Source: Seiridium cupressi
Taxonomy: Eukaryota; Ascomycota; Sordariomycetes; Amphisphaeriales; Sporocadaceae
Direction of reading: 5' to 3'
NCBI GenBank assembly: GCA_036674765.1
Contig: JARVKI010000009.1
Location: 372,001-436,000 of the forward strand
DNA length: 64,000 nucleotides
In this document: one piece after another, positions 22,056-33,079 of the stretch
Layout of the letters: every line of letters begins with the position of its first letter
How positions within the stretch are numbered: the first letter of the stretch is position 1
Made by a program: the position numbers and the translations under genes
The notes under the pieces: model-generated
The model's input: only the letters and a program-made list of their open reading frames with translations
What the model was told of the DNA's origin: nothing
Databases searched by the model: none

Positions 22056-25000
22056 GATGGCGGCAACTATGCGTTGGGTACTGCGATGCTGGGCTGCCGC
22101 GGTGTCGCGTGTCTCTAATAATTTTCTAGGTCAAGTGTCGATTGTTTATTACAGCTCAGCGGCCGGAAGAAGGCCCGCTCTCACCAAAGTCGAAACATGG
22201 AGAGTGGGCCGTAACCAATGATGTTGTAAAATTTCTGGTAGTATGGTGCGGTGTCGGTTGTTTTTAGCAACCACAGGTTGTTGCATGGAGGCTGGGAGCG
22301 CGAAGCAAAGGGATGAAAGGTGTAACCACGATGGCGATGAAGCGCAAGTATCAGCAGTGCCGTCGACTCGAATTTAGGTTAGCTGTCTTCCATGTTTCTC
22401 AAGAAACGACATGCTAGCATCAGCAAGACCGAACCGGCACTACTCCCGCGCGACTCCGTACAGGCGCGACACGTCCCTGTCAGCGCCGGACTGATCTTTC
22501 TAAATCTTTTCTCAGTCAGTCGGCTGGGATAGGCCGAGATCCCTGCTCTGCTGGTGCTTCTGCTTGCTGGGTGCAGACGGGCAGGGACATGGGTCGCGCG
22601 TGGTGGACGAGGAGAACTCAAAATGCGACTCAAGCTGGAGATGCTCGAGGAATCGATCCAGCACAGGCCGGCCAGGGTGAAATTACACTTGCAATCGTGA
22701 AGTCTGACACGGGCGGGCGGGAGCATGGCAGGACATGACTCTGTGCTCACGCTGGCTTGCTTACTTACTTGCCTACACCACGCTACAACCCAAGGCCGAG
22801 AGAAGATTGGTTACCTTGTTCACAGCCCGCGTGTTGATCAGACTTCTGACCAGTAACCAGCTTGGCAAGATACGCTTCCTAGGTTGGCACTACCTACCAA
22901 GCGATATGCGGGTCGTCTCCAATTGCCCTCGATACTCTGGGGGGCTTTGGGGGCGTCTAGGCCGTTCTTGCTGGTGCTGCTGGAGCAGATCGACGTCGGG
23001 AACCGTAATTGGCCCAGTCCAAGTTGCACATACACGAGATGTGGCCGTTTTTAGCGTGCGCAAACCAGGGCAGCCGAGTCAAATTAATTGAATAGTGCAA
23101 TTCAAAGTTTCAACTCGAGTAGCACCGCAGCCCACGCAAATGACAGCAGCAGCCATTGTGTTGCGCGAAGGCAGCACCGCGAGCCACGAGAATCTTGGTC
23201 GCGAATCAATCTGATGCCCACCCTGCCCTGTCAGATCCGGCGGGCAACACCTCTTGTCCTGCCACAAGCAGGGTGCCGGTAGGGCATCAAGGTGAGAATG
23301 CCCTGACAGCATCTCAGCCCTCTTTGCTTTCCCCCGTTCGAGCTCGCCGTGCAAACAAGCATAAACATACATACGAAACCTCCCCAGCTGCCCCTACGAC
23401 CGAGCGCCGGGCCAGGACAAGCTTCCAATATTCCGGTGACTATGAACTCTTCATACCAGCCCGTGAGCTGAAGGCGGTACGTCATTGGAGAGTAACACGG
23501 TGGAGCCTGACCGGGTATGGCACGCGACCCTTCCAGCAACTCTCGGCCGCGGTTTGCAATTCTTGTCCCTAAACGTCGTCTCTCCATGGGCCCGCTCACC
23601 AGGGACAGCCGTTCTAGGTCTAGCATGGTCGTCATCCTTCAGGAACGGGTATTAGCACCGTGATAAGGCTTCCCAGCGAACTGTCATTGGGACGGTTCCG
23701 CAATCAATTCAAACTCGGGAGCATCCCGGCGTCTGCTGGGACTTAAGCCGCGTGATTTAAGGTTCTTTACCACAGCTTCATTTCCTATGCAGCCTCTCGA
23801 ATTAACGGAACAAAAACAAATTATTCGCGCAGCTCGTCAGGGACTTGGGTTTGGGGCGTCTAACGTTCAAACCCAAGTCGCATCGGTTTCTGGCAGCCAG
23901 AAGCAATGTCAATGGTTCGATGGCCTTGGCTGTCGAGATAGGCGGCGTCTTGGCTTTTTGGGTTTGGCTTTGGTTTTTTATTCAGCACTGATGATCCCAC
24001 TCGAACAGAAACCAACTGTCCGTGTAAGAATTCCCCCGTGCCAGGAGGGGCTCAATGACTGCCGTCGATACGCCTTACTCAGGTTTCCCAATGCCTTCAA
24101 TACCTCGGCTCATGGTTATAGACGTGGCACCATGCAGCTGCATTGCTGACATTGATTACAACCTTGAACGGTCCACAGATAATGAGAAGCGGTATCTTGG
24201 CGAGAGTGCTACTATGTAGCTCTGGGGCCTGTCGGCGCGATGCAATAGCCAGTCCTTGGAGCTTATCAGCTGCATGCAACAGCGGAAATCAGATGGATCC
24301 TTGTAACTATCAGTTGTACGCGCGACTACGTCCAAGTGTGCTGGTGTCTGGTGTACACTCATCTGGCATGGGGTCTAGTCAAAAGTTACATGATATTGAC
24401 AGAGTTCAAAACCTTCTCTCTTTCCTAATAACAATGCACCTGGTTCAAAAATTGTGGTGGCTACTCTCTTGGCGTCGGATGGGTGAACCCTTGATCAAAG
24501 CCAAAAGAGGAAGACATGTCACAACTGTATGAATCAACAACAGAGCTTTGGCACACAATTTGCGCGCAATACGCGACAAAACATTTCGGGTCGCTTGGGC
24601 GTAAGCGTGATTACATTTGCCGCTGGTGATGATCTCCCGTCTATAAGATCCTTGTTTGAATTGTGAGATACGTAGTACGATGATTCCTTCTAGTGAAGCC
24701 ATATCTTACGGATGTGGTAGGGAGTCAGCGATAAGGAGCACCATGAACCCTGCCGATCAGCTTCTTTGCTTATACCCGTGAATGATCGCAATCTTACGCT
24801 TTTCTTATCCCCAGGTTAATGGCTGACAACGAGAGTCATGTGGCAGCCATGATTACCTGTGTCATGCTGACGATATTCAAAGGCTATATTTGAGAACGCA
24901 CGTCAAACAGATGGAATCAAGGCAGAGGATGATGTTTATTAGAGACTCCATATAGGCAAACTGGATACGCAAACATCTTGAGTGTTCGAGATGGACAGCC

Positions 25001-27768
25001 TTCTCTCCACGTGCATCGATGTTCCAGTAACTGACTCTGGGCAGTGCCACTCCCGGTGATGGCATCAACATAATCAACCCGTCGAATCTAAATCTCCTTG
25101 TCTCGCATGTAGTGCCACAGTCCTTATGATGGAGAACCCATGTGATCCGTGCGTTCCCCAGAGTAGCTAGTCTCAAGAGGTTAGAGCTGGACCATCCTTC
25201 TCCTTCACCACTCAATACACATCCGTTTCTCCCATATTGAGTGCCCATCACCTTGAATCGAAAAGAAATACGCCGAGAGACGTCCTTACCCGTCCAATGA
25301 TACCACTGCGTAACTGATAGCGAATATCAACAAAGACGTAACCTAGCTATTTTGCACTCATGACTTTATGTTCGGAGGCTACAGCTGGATGAAGTTCACA
25401 CCATACAGCATGTTATTTGACCAAGACCGTGCGCCACAATCGTCTCATACGGAAGGCACCGACCGGCCTTGGAATCGTCAGACATTGACATACAGACAGT
25501 CCTACTTTGCTGCAATTGCATGGCAGCACCTGTGTCGTTGAATCCTTGGATACATGACCTGTGGCCGAACGCTTGAAAATCCACAGTATTGACCCTATTG
25601 TAGCTGTCCCATCGGTAAGAAATAGCGCTACCCTCCGGCCACGACATCTGGCAATGCCGCGAAGGCATCCGTTGATTTGGCGGCACACCAATGAGGTCCG
25701 TGCCGGGTCCGCGGATCCGGCAACTAGTTAGCATGCAGCCACGTCCGAAAAGACGGTGAAGGCAGAAAGCTGAACAGAAGAGGTTTCGTGTAGCAAGACC
25801 ACGATCGTGATATGTGAAGAAGCGCTCTGACTAGTCGAGCATCGGGCCCCGACGCTCAAGGCGGTGTGGCTCAAGACAGCTATTTGGTAGCCAGCCATGC
25901 AGAAGACAGGACACGACCCGATTCGCCCGAGTTCATGACCTGATTCTTTCTGTAAGGCTCCAATTGCAGTGACCACGCCATGTATAGCTGCTCATAAACG
26001 ACTTCTGCAGCTATGGGCAGTTGGTATGGGCAGATGTGCTAAGGGATGCGATTTCTATGGGACTTCAGCTGCCATGCATCAAGAGTGTTGCGCAATGGAG
26101 ATTCTAGCCGCACTTTTCTGGCACAGAAACGTGGTACCGAGCCCCATCGACATCTTGCGATGCCTCCTATTGTTGCGTAGCGGCACGAATTCTTTTTTAG
26201 TTATTTAAGCCCCTCGTTCGTTGTTCAATACATAGAGACTATTGGGGCCAGCTCCGCGTAATCCCTGTTCTCCGTGTGGTAGTTCTTTGCGCATGAAGAA
26301 AGTGGGCCTGACATTCGACCTCTGTATGATAGTTAGGAAACGTTTCCATGTTCTGGCCAGACAAAGTCGAGTGTTGCTGCGAAATTAGTCACAAAAATCT
26401 CGTACCCTACAACGGTCTACCATTTTATGTTTCGTGGGTTCGATATTGAAGCACGAGATCTAGAGTCATGATGTGGGCAAGTGTTGGTTAGGCTATTGCC
26501 ATCGGTCTAGAACTCTATCGCTGCGATATGAGGGTCCATCCTAGAAAGATTAGCTATTTCAGCTGCCCAGTACTAGGCAGACTACCTAGGTATGGATAAT
26601 TCACCAGTGGTAAACCAACAAGATTAATTGGATGTAGCAGCCCGCAAATAGTTTCTAGGTTTCTTTACCCATGAAGGATTGATGCGTTTGGTGTATATAC
26701 CTACTCATATGCTTATCGCTACTCATAGGAGCACGTCATAAAATCCGATCTCGGGTCTAAGTACGCCATAAGAGGTGGCGTCTTGATACAAACCGAAATT
26801 GTCGAATCATGTACTTGTGCTAGACAAGAAGATCGTGGAATCTCAATGCAAAATCTCTCAGAAGATGGAATAAAATAGGCCCCGAATAGTGAACTCATTC
26901 GATTAAAGACGAGTATTTCCCCGGTGGAACGAGTATATTCGCGCGCATGCACCGTTGTGCCGGGTGCGATAGGGCTTGGCAGACATGATCCGCAACCCAG
27001 ACCGTGCATGAGAGTATAGTAAGTACATCTCACCATGCCCGCATATCCTCTCTTCCGGTGGCCCAATTGCTTTCGCCAAAATCATATGCTTCCAGGCTGC
27101 ATAATCTTAGGAGGCTAAACGTAGCAGCCTATCATCTCGACAACCAAATTGACTTCGATGCAAGTGTACGTCGGAGCCGTGGGAGTCCTAGAGAACTGCT
27201 ACGACTCAAGCACATGCTAGGAAAAAAGGTACTTATATGCAGCCCCGCGTTCAACGCTTTTGCGTGCATTTCCTTACTTGTGCCTCTTTCCGTACTTCCG
27301 ACGTCGCTTGGTGCTCAATTGCCGGCGCCCCGGGATCAGAACCCGGGTAACTAGAACATCAATTGAAGTGCATGTGGTTCCATTCCATGCGAGCTGGACT
27401 ACAGTAGTTCCACCAGCTCACCACGCAAGCATACCGCTCTTCAGTAGATTGCAACTACCACGACCCCGGCTTGTTCCGACCAGTCTCATTGGGCCCGAGC
27501 AAAGCCGCTGCTCGGCTGGACGTGGGCGAGTATCGTGAAGTCCCCACGCGCTCCACAATCCGGAATCGACTGCACCATTGATGTGGTCGTCACGGGGCTA
27601 GTTGCAAGGGTACTGACTCTGGCTTCAGGGCTATTGCCATGGCAGCTGGCGTGTCTCTCCAGGCTTTATACGAAACAACAACTGCCTCCTCGATGATTAC
27701 ACCCGTATAGTCTTCGCCGCCGCTGTCTAAAATCTTGCCGCACTCTGTTTCTGGCGCATCACGCGACA
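22056..27768. other. 5.7-kb gene-poor divergent interval
   Basis: The interval separates two divergent genes for large disordered proteins. No open frame has a recognisable domain. On the minus strand at 24877-25740 three open pieces can be joined by plausible splice sites into one reading frame, but the product resembles nothing I know (see rejected items). There is no retroelement or transposase coding sequence. The length and lack of genes suggest long regulatory regions, non-coding transcription or old decayed DNA. Confidence 0.35.
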
Positions 27769-30261
27769 ATGGCCGACGAACAGATGCCCGATGCTCCTGC
27801 GCCCGAGGCAAAACCCCGCCGCCGGTTTGCACCTCAGCTGGTGGAGGAAACCGTCAAGTCCTCCAAGGACACGAAGGAGCAAGGAAGTAGAGCTACAGAG
27901 AACGCTGCTGCGCCCGAGACAACTAAGCCCCGCCGTCGATTCGCCCCTCAGCTCCTGGAACAGACAGTCAAGTCCTCAAATGATAAGAAGGAGCAGGAGC
28001 CTCCAGTCGCCGCGGAGGCTCCTGCACCAAGCGAGAAACCACGTCGACGTTTCGCCCCTCAACTGGTTGAGGAGACGGCCAAGTCGTCAATTGGAGGCAA
28101 TCCAACGCCTCCAGACTCTGCCCATGCGTCAATTAGTAGGACAACTAAAGATGCATCCGTACAAGTAGACGTCGAAATGGAGGACGCACCGCCTACGCAT
28201 CCCCGACGCCGTTTTGCCCCCGTCCCCATCGAAACGACATTCGACTCGTACCGAGTGAACAAGAACCCTCATGGTCCTACGGCGGAGCTTACACCTGATC
28301 CCTCACCTACAGACTCACTCCCGCCAATACCCCCACTTCCATCCGCCCCCGTCATAGAAACAAGAAAGACATCCGACCATAAGCCGAAGAGGAGATTCGC
28401 TCCGCAATTGATTGAGACTTCAAGGAGGGCCAAGAGAGCGGGCCAAGAAGGTCCGGCCACCAAACCCACAGACAAAACCGATATTACTCCGGGTACAAAT
28501 CATATATACGCACCAAAGCCCAAGAGGAAACAGCAATCCTCTAGTGAGCTTCGCGCCTCTGTCAGCACCACCGGGGAAACCGGTGGTGAGAGCCCTCGAT
28601 TCCTTACACCGCGAAGGCAGCAGTCTTTGAAACCGCATCCTAATACGAGACGAGGTACACGGACCCATTCCTACCATCCGGAGCTTGAGGTTATACTATC
28701 ATCGGAATCGGACAAGTCTGATAACGAGGATGCCAATGCCGAGGCCAAGGTGCCGGCCTTCAGCATCGGGGCGCCTGCACGCGCCCCTTCGGATGGAGAG
28801 ACTTGGTCGACAAGAAACCCCAATGCCAAGGACAGGAGGGAGTCTTGCGATGAGAACTTCAATGACTATTTACTGGCGGTGGCTGCAAGGGAAGCCTTTC
28901 GGCAACGCGAGCTTGAGACTGCTATGTCGGCATACCCCAATGGCTTGCCACCTGCGGGAGTAGAGCACTTTTTTGTACGGGACAACTCCGAGGACGATGT
29001 GACCTATGAAGAACCGTTGAGACATGGAACATCCAGGTTGATCCGCCGTAAGTCGACAGACCCAGGATGGGCGGTGGCTGAGATGCGGCAACACGCCGAG
29101 AAACTGGCCGCTGAACGCAATAAGAGTAGGGAACTGAGTCTCGATGAAGATCTGGATCAGATGGACATAGCACCTCCGCCTGAGGATCCTCTATGGACAA
29201 CAGCTGGGCCTCGGCCGCCCTCGCGCAATCAGCTCAATTTGGAGTCACAAAGTCCTTGGCAAAGCCCCTACTTGATTGCGTCTTCTCCTCGTCTGGCAGG
29301 GTCCCCGCATATAGTGGCAGCTGACCGAGGCCACACGCCTTCGCCGCTCGTCCAGCCCGAGACGACTGGTTTCAGATCAGGTCCGTTCGGCAACGCTTTC
29401 GCAGCGTACAGTAACGTCAAGGAGGATCGTGATCTTCGGCGTATGCGGAAGGCCGCATCACCGCCTATGCTCGGCGCCGACCTAAAGTTTCGCTTGTGTC
29501 CCAGTCCCAAGGTGACACGCATGGAACCTGATCATCCATGGCCAACCCACGGGGAAGAATCTCGTCCTGAAGAGAATCAGCGCGATGTTACGGGTGAGAC
29601 AGGACTTTGGCGTGGCTACTGCGTAGCCCAGGCCAACGAAGAAATTGGTTCCTCTGCCTTCCATGTCCCAGATCTGCTGGCCACGCCCGCCGAGCCGGCG
29701 AACCATGCGGATCCTTTTGCCATGGCATTCTCAGCCACGATAGGCAGCGCGACCGACAGCCCACGGACTCCAGCCTCACCAACGAAACGTGACCACCACA
29801 AGGGTCTACATCTTCTTTCCGGACTCGACGAACGCCTCAAAAAGGAGAAGGCCCGGAAGGAGCACCAGGAACGCATGTTGGCTGAATTTGATGATGCTTT
29901 CGTCACGCAAGTATATAACTACATCAGTTTGGGGTACCCTGCCATGGCTCGGGCCTTTGACGAAGAGTTGAGCAAGATTAGTGGCATCCCGATTATAGAT
30001 CTGCGTCAAGATGACGATAAGAAAATTCAAAAAGGGTTCATGCTCGAGATGGAACTGAAGGTTAAGGGCGGCAGCACTGACAGCAGTGAAGACGAGATGC
30101 GAACACCTGAAGAGGACGAAAGGAGAAGCCACAAACCACCGCGGTGGAGAGCATTAAGGTTATATATACTGGAGTGGGCAAGACAACATCCAGACCTAGG
30201 TGACGATGGAAATCCATTAGCATGGGGTGTTCGAGCTAGGAGGGGAAGCTGGGCCATCTAG
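27769..30261 (+). CDS. Conserved fungal protein with five PRRRFAPQL repeats
   Basis: Single-exon protein of 830 residues, function unknown. The N-terminal quarter holds five copies of a short motif, (K/H)PRRRFAP-x-x-(I/L/V)E-x-(T/S), starting at residues 15, 53, 90, 144 and 205, separated by acidic or Ser/Pro-rich linkers of about 25-50 residues. The third to fifth copies drift (HPRRRFAPVPIET, KPKRRFAPQLIET). The middle (220-690) is disordered with Ser-Glu-Ser-Asp and proline clusters. The last 130 residues are predicted ordered: a charged helix (ERLKKEKARKEHQERML), an aromatic block with YNYISLGYPAMARAFDEEL, and a terminal helix RALRLYILEWARQHP. No signal peptide or membrane segment; the basic motifs suggest a nuclear or nucleic-acid/protein docking role, which is inference. 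The start at 27769 is preceded by a purine at -3 (ACAATGG). Confidence 0.82.
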   Translation: MADEQMPDAPAPEAKPRRRFAPQLVEETVKSSKDTKEQGSRATENAAAPETTKPRRRFAPQLLEQTVKSSNDKKEQEPPVAAEAPAPSEKPRRRFAPQLVEETAKSSIGGNPTPPDSAHASISRTTKDASVQVDVEMEDAPPTHPRRRFAPVPIETTFDSYRVNKNPHGPTAELTPDPSPTDSLPPIPPLPSAPVIETRKTSDHKPKRRFAPQLIETSRRAKRAGQEGPATKPTDKTDITPGTNHIYAPKPKRKQQSSSELRASVSTTGETGGESPRFLTPRRQQSLKPHPNTRRGTRTHSYHPELEVILSSESDKSDNEDANAEAKVPAFSIGAPARAPSDGETWSTRNPNAKDRRESCDENFNDYLLAVAAREAFRQRELETAMSAYPNGLPPAGVEHFFVRDNSEDDVTYEEPLRHGTSRLIRRKSTDPGWAVAEMRQHAEKLAAERNKSRELSLDEDLDQMDIAPPPEDPLWTTAGPRPPSRNQLNLESQSPWQSPYLIASSPRLAGSPHIVAADRGHTPSPLVQPETTGFRSGPFGNAFAAYSNVKEDRDLRRMRKAASPPMLGADLKFRLCPSPKVTRMEPDHPWPTHGEESRPEENQRDVTGETGLWRGYCVAQANEEIGSSAFHVPDLLATPAEPANHADPFAMAFSATIGSATDSPRTPASPTKRDHHKGLHLLSGLDERLKKEKARKEHQERMLAEFDDAFVTQVYNYISLGYPAMARAFDEELSKISGIPIIDLRQDDDKKIQKGFMLEMELKVKGGSTDSSEDEMRTPEEDERRSHKPPRWRALRLYILEWARQHPDLGDDGNPLAWGVRARRGSWAI

Positions 30262-30873
30262 ACCAGGCAGACCGGGGTTGCACAGGACGGCATCAACCTA
30301 GAGAATATATCGATAGAAAGAAGGGAACAGAGGCATATCATCAGAATGGCGTCTTGGGCGGATGGGAGAAGTCAAAAAGAAAACCAAAACTTCGGCGTTT
30401 TCTGCTTTTAATGAATTACCTTTATGGCCGCAATCTGCGGAAGAACCAAAATATATGGCAGTCACTATTTTGGCGTTTGGTTGGGGCGGTTGTTATCATC
30501 ATGCAGGAGGCCACAGATGAGCTTGTTAAAATTTTCCTGTTGATTCCCCTGTAGCATGATTATTATCAGCTCGAGTCGCTTCTCATGTATTCACATGTTT
30601 AAGGTTGCGAAGAAATCTAAGGATTGGGGAAATAATGTTCCCCTGGATTGGGTTGGGGCTGCGGAGTATGAACTTCCGAGTGATGGACCACGACAGTCCA
30701 AATTACCAAGGTGGCATTTCCCACCAGACTGCGGATTCTACGATAAGACGAAGTTCGCCGAACACATGCCAAGGAAAGAAACTCCTCGCAACTTCTACAA
30801 CTGCAAAGAATAACATTTATAGCCTTGGCATTCAACCGTGTGTCACAGCGAGCACTGGACGTTGAACCCCACA
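30262..30873. other. Intergenic, promoter of the dioxygenase gene
   Basis: The span lies between two plus-strand genes. No supportable gene is seen; open frames are short and overlapping. Confidence 0.4.
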
Positions 30874-31749
30874 ATGGGCCGGAGTCTGAGCATCACGGCA
30901 GCCGTGGCCGTCTTGGCCTTTGCAGCACCAGTTCTCTGGCGTTTGCTCTCAACATATGACCGCCCAAGTCTGTCGGCATTCACATCTTTGGCTCCTTTCT
31001 TGAACACAACATCGTCACCAAAAGCATTCGCCTGCCAATCACACAGTTACACCACCGAGATCATCTCTCTCGATCCCCTGGTCATATACATACACAATTT
31101 CATAGCCGATGGAGAGGTCGCCGCCCTCCTCGCAGCTGGCGAACCCGAGTTTGCGCCGTCCGAAGTCACGAAGCACAGCCGGAAAGTATCCACGTCGGAC
31201 CGCACCTCTCAGTCCGCGGGTCTCCCGCTTGCGCATCCGGCGGTCCAATGCGTCCTGTCCCGCGCAGAGAAATTCATGGGCACCATGCTCGACCCAGTCC
31301 ACGACGAGATCGGGCCGCCCCAGTTGGTGCGGTATACGGCCGGGCAGAGGTTCAACATCCACCACGACTGGTACGAGAGGCCGCAACCGGCCAGACGGGA
31401 TAAAATGCACAAGGGACGGAGCTGGAACCGTGTGGCGAGCTTCTTCGCTGTGCTGGAGGGTGGCTGCACGGGCGGGGAGACACACTTTCCGTACATCAGA
31501 CCACTGAGGAGGGCTGGAAAGGGCCAGTGGCTAGATGCAAAAGGGGCTGAGGTGAATAGTACGTGGTATGAGCGTGAGGACGAAGATGGGGGAGGAGTTG
31601 CGTTCAAGCCGGTCAAGGGAAACGCGGTGTTCTGGGTAAATCTGCATGCTAATGGCACGGGTGATGAGAGGGTGATGCATGCGGGCTTGCCTCTAGGCGA
31701 GGGGTTGAAGACGGCTATGAATATCTGGCCACGGCAGTATTATGTTTAA
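30874..31749 (+). CDS. Prolyl-4-hydroxylase-like 2-oxoglutarate/Fe(II) dioxygenase
   Basis: Single-exon protein of 291 residues. An N-terminal hydrophobic helix (about residues 4-25) predicts a signal anchor, so the catalytic domain should face the lumen of the ER/Golgi or the cell exterior. The double-stranded beta-helix core shows the iron-binding triad HxD (His163 and Asp165 in IHHDWY) and distal His269 in VMHAGLP, followed ten residues later by Lys279, the residue that binds 2-oxoglutarate (GLKTAMNIW). The block SFFAVLEGGCTGGETHFP is typical of the P4H alpha-subunit family. The target protein is unknown; fungal members hydroxylate proline or are uncharacterised. The start at 30874 is the first ATG and leads directly into the anchor helix. 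Confidence 0.9.
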   Translation: MGRSLSITAAVAVLAFAAPVLWRLLSTYDRPSLSAFTSLAPFLNTTSSPKAFACQSHSYTTEIISLDPLVIYIHNFIADGEVAALLAAGEPEFAPSEVTKHSRKVSTSDRTSQSAGLPLAHPAVQCVLSRAEKFMGTMLDPVHDEIGPPQLVRYTAGQRFNIHHDWYERPQPARRDKMHKGRSWNRVASFFAVLEGGCTGGETHFPYIRPLRRAGKGQWLDAKGAEVNSTWYEREDEDGGGVAFKPVKGNAVFWVNLHANGTGDERVMHAGLPLGEGLKTAMNIWPRQYYV

Positions 31750-33079
31750 ATTGGGGGAGGGGGGGTATGATGGTCTATACGTACAATCATAATCGTTTGT
31801 TGTAAAGGGTTGGGATTGCCCCTTTTCTTCTCTCCTTCTCATTTTTCCCATCAGAAAGCGACTTGAAATTGATTTGATCACTATCTCCACGTCACAACAA
31901 AGGGTGGATGAAAAGTGAGAATTGAGTGTCTTGTCAAGTTTTCATTGCAAGGGATATTTTGCATGACCCGGAAGAAAAGAAGGTCTACTTGTGATGTCTG
32001 TTGTTGTGTTATTGAAACTTCCTGAACTGTAAGCCAGTCTAGGTAACTGTGAGGCCAATCACCAACCCCTCGATATTATAATACCATCATATTACAACCT
32101 CGGATTTTAGTCCATTGTAACGCTGCGATAAAACCCTTTCCTCAGAGGTTGTCCCCGATTCCTCGCAGACTTTCGATTATCTTATCGCTCCACATACACT
32201 TGTAGCACGGATTGGAGTGTACCATTGTCAAGCTGACCCCGCCTGCTCATTCTATGGTGTCACGATCTGCACATCAACTGAATGAATACCTTGCTTCAGT
32301 AGTGGATGCGAAATCAAGTGGCCATCAGCAACACACATATAGGCGCCTGCGTAATTCCAACCAGCTAGCAAACCTGGCGTCGTTTCCATGATTATCAATA
32401 GACGTTTAATGTCCAACCGATCAGGGCAACCCGCATGTGGTGATCCGACGTCCTTATCATGATATCGCAACTGGGGAGAGTTACTACATGTACTCAGCGT
32501 TGCTCGAAAATGAATTGGCACTAGAGGGTGCATTCATTTCGCTAGTGAACGCAAGTTCGGGAAACCTTGACGGAAGCGGGAAAGACGACGCATTGCTCAT
32601 AGCACTAGGTATGGCTAGCGAAACAGTCTTTCCATCCAGAGGCTTGTCAATTGATCTGCACGATCTGGGGTGGGCCATATGACAGCTCAATACTAACTGT
32701 CTAGAGGCAAGTGTTATCATTGGATTTTCCTGCTCATCCGGCCTGGAACCCAAAGCTTCGCGGGCCACTGACGTTTTGCCTTCAGGGATGTTCTTCTCGG
32801 CCCGCTCGCGAGCTGAACGCTAGCTGTGAGCAGGGGACACCCCCGGAGCCATCTAGCGCTCAACGGTGGAGAAATAACGTCACATCTGCACTGTCGCGCC
32901 CGGGCATTCCAAGTTTCGAGTCAAGCCTCCGACGGGCCATGCTCCCAGGGGCGATCAAGTGAAAATACTCTTGGCTGACAGATTATGTTACATCTCAACA
33001 CTACGTGCCCTTATCACATCGTCGCGACGACGACAGTTTCAGCTGTTTGTTTAGGGCACTTTTCTCATAACAGGGTATT
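31750..33079. other. Intergenic, no gene seen
   Basis: This 1.3 kb lies upstream of the four-helix membrane protein gene. Short open frames at 32.3-32.9 kb have no family features. Confidence 0.4.

Noticed and set aside
24877..25740. Possible three-exon minus-strand gene for a small cysteine-containing protein
   Set aside because: Donor and acceptor dinucleotides can be chosen to keep a frame open, but there is no ATG with a signal peptide, no known domain, and such pieces arise by chance in 5.7 kb of non-coding DNA.
27322..27420. tRNA-like 3' part on the minus strand (CCGGG-TTCTGAT-CCCGG, B-box-like)
   Set aside because: The T-loop has TG where TTC(G/A)A is required, no matching acceptor 5' strand or convincing D- and anticodon arms could be found upstream on that strand.
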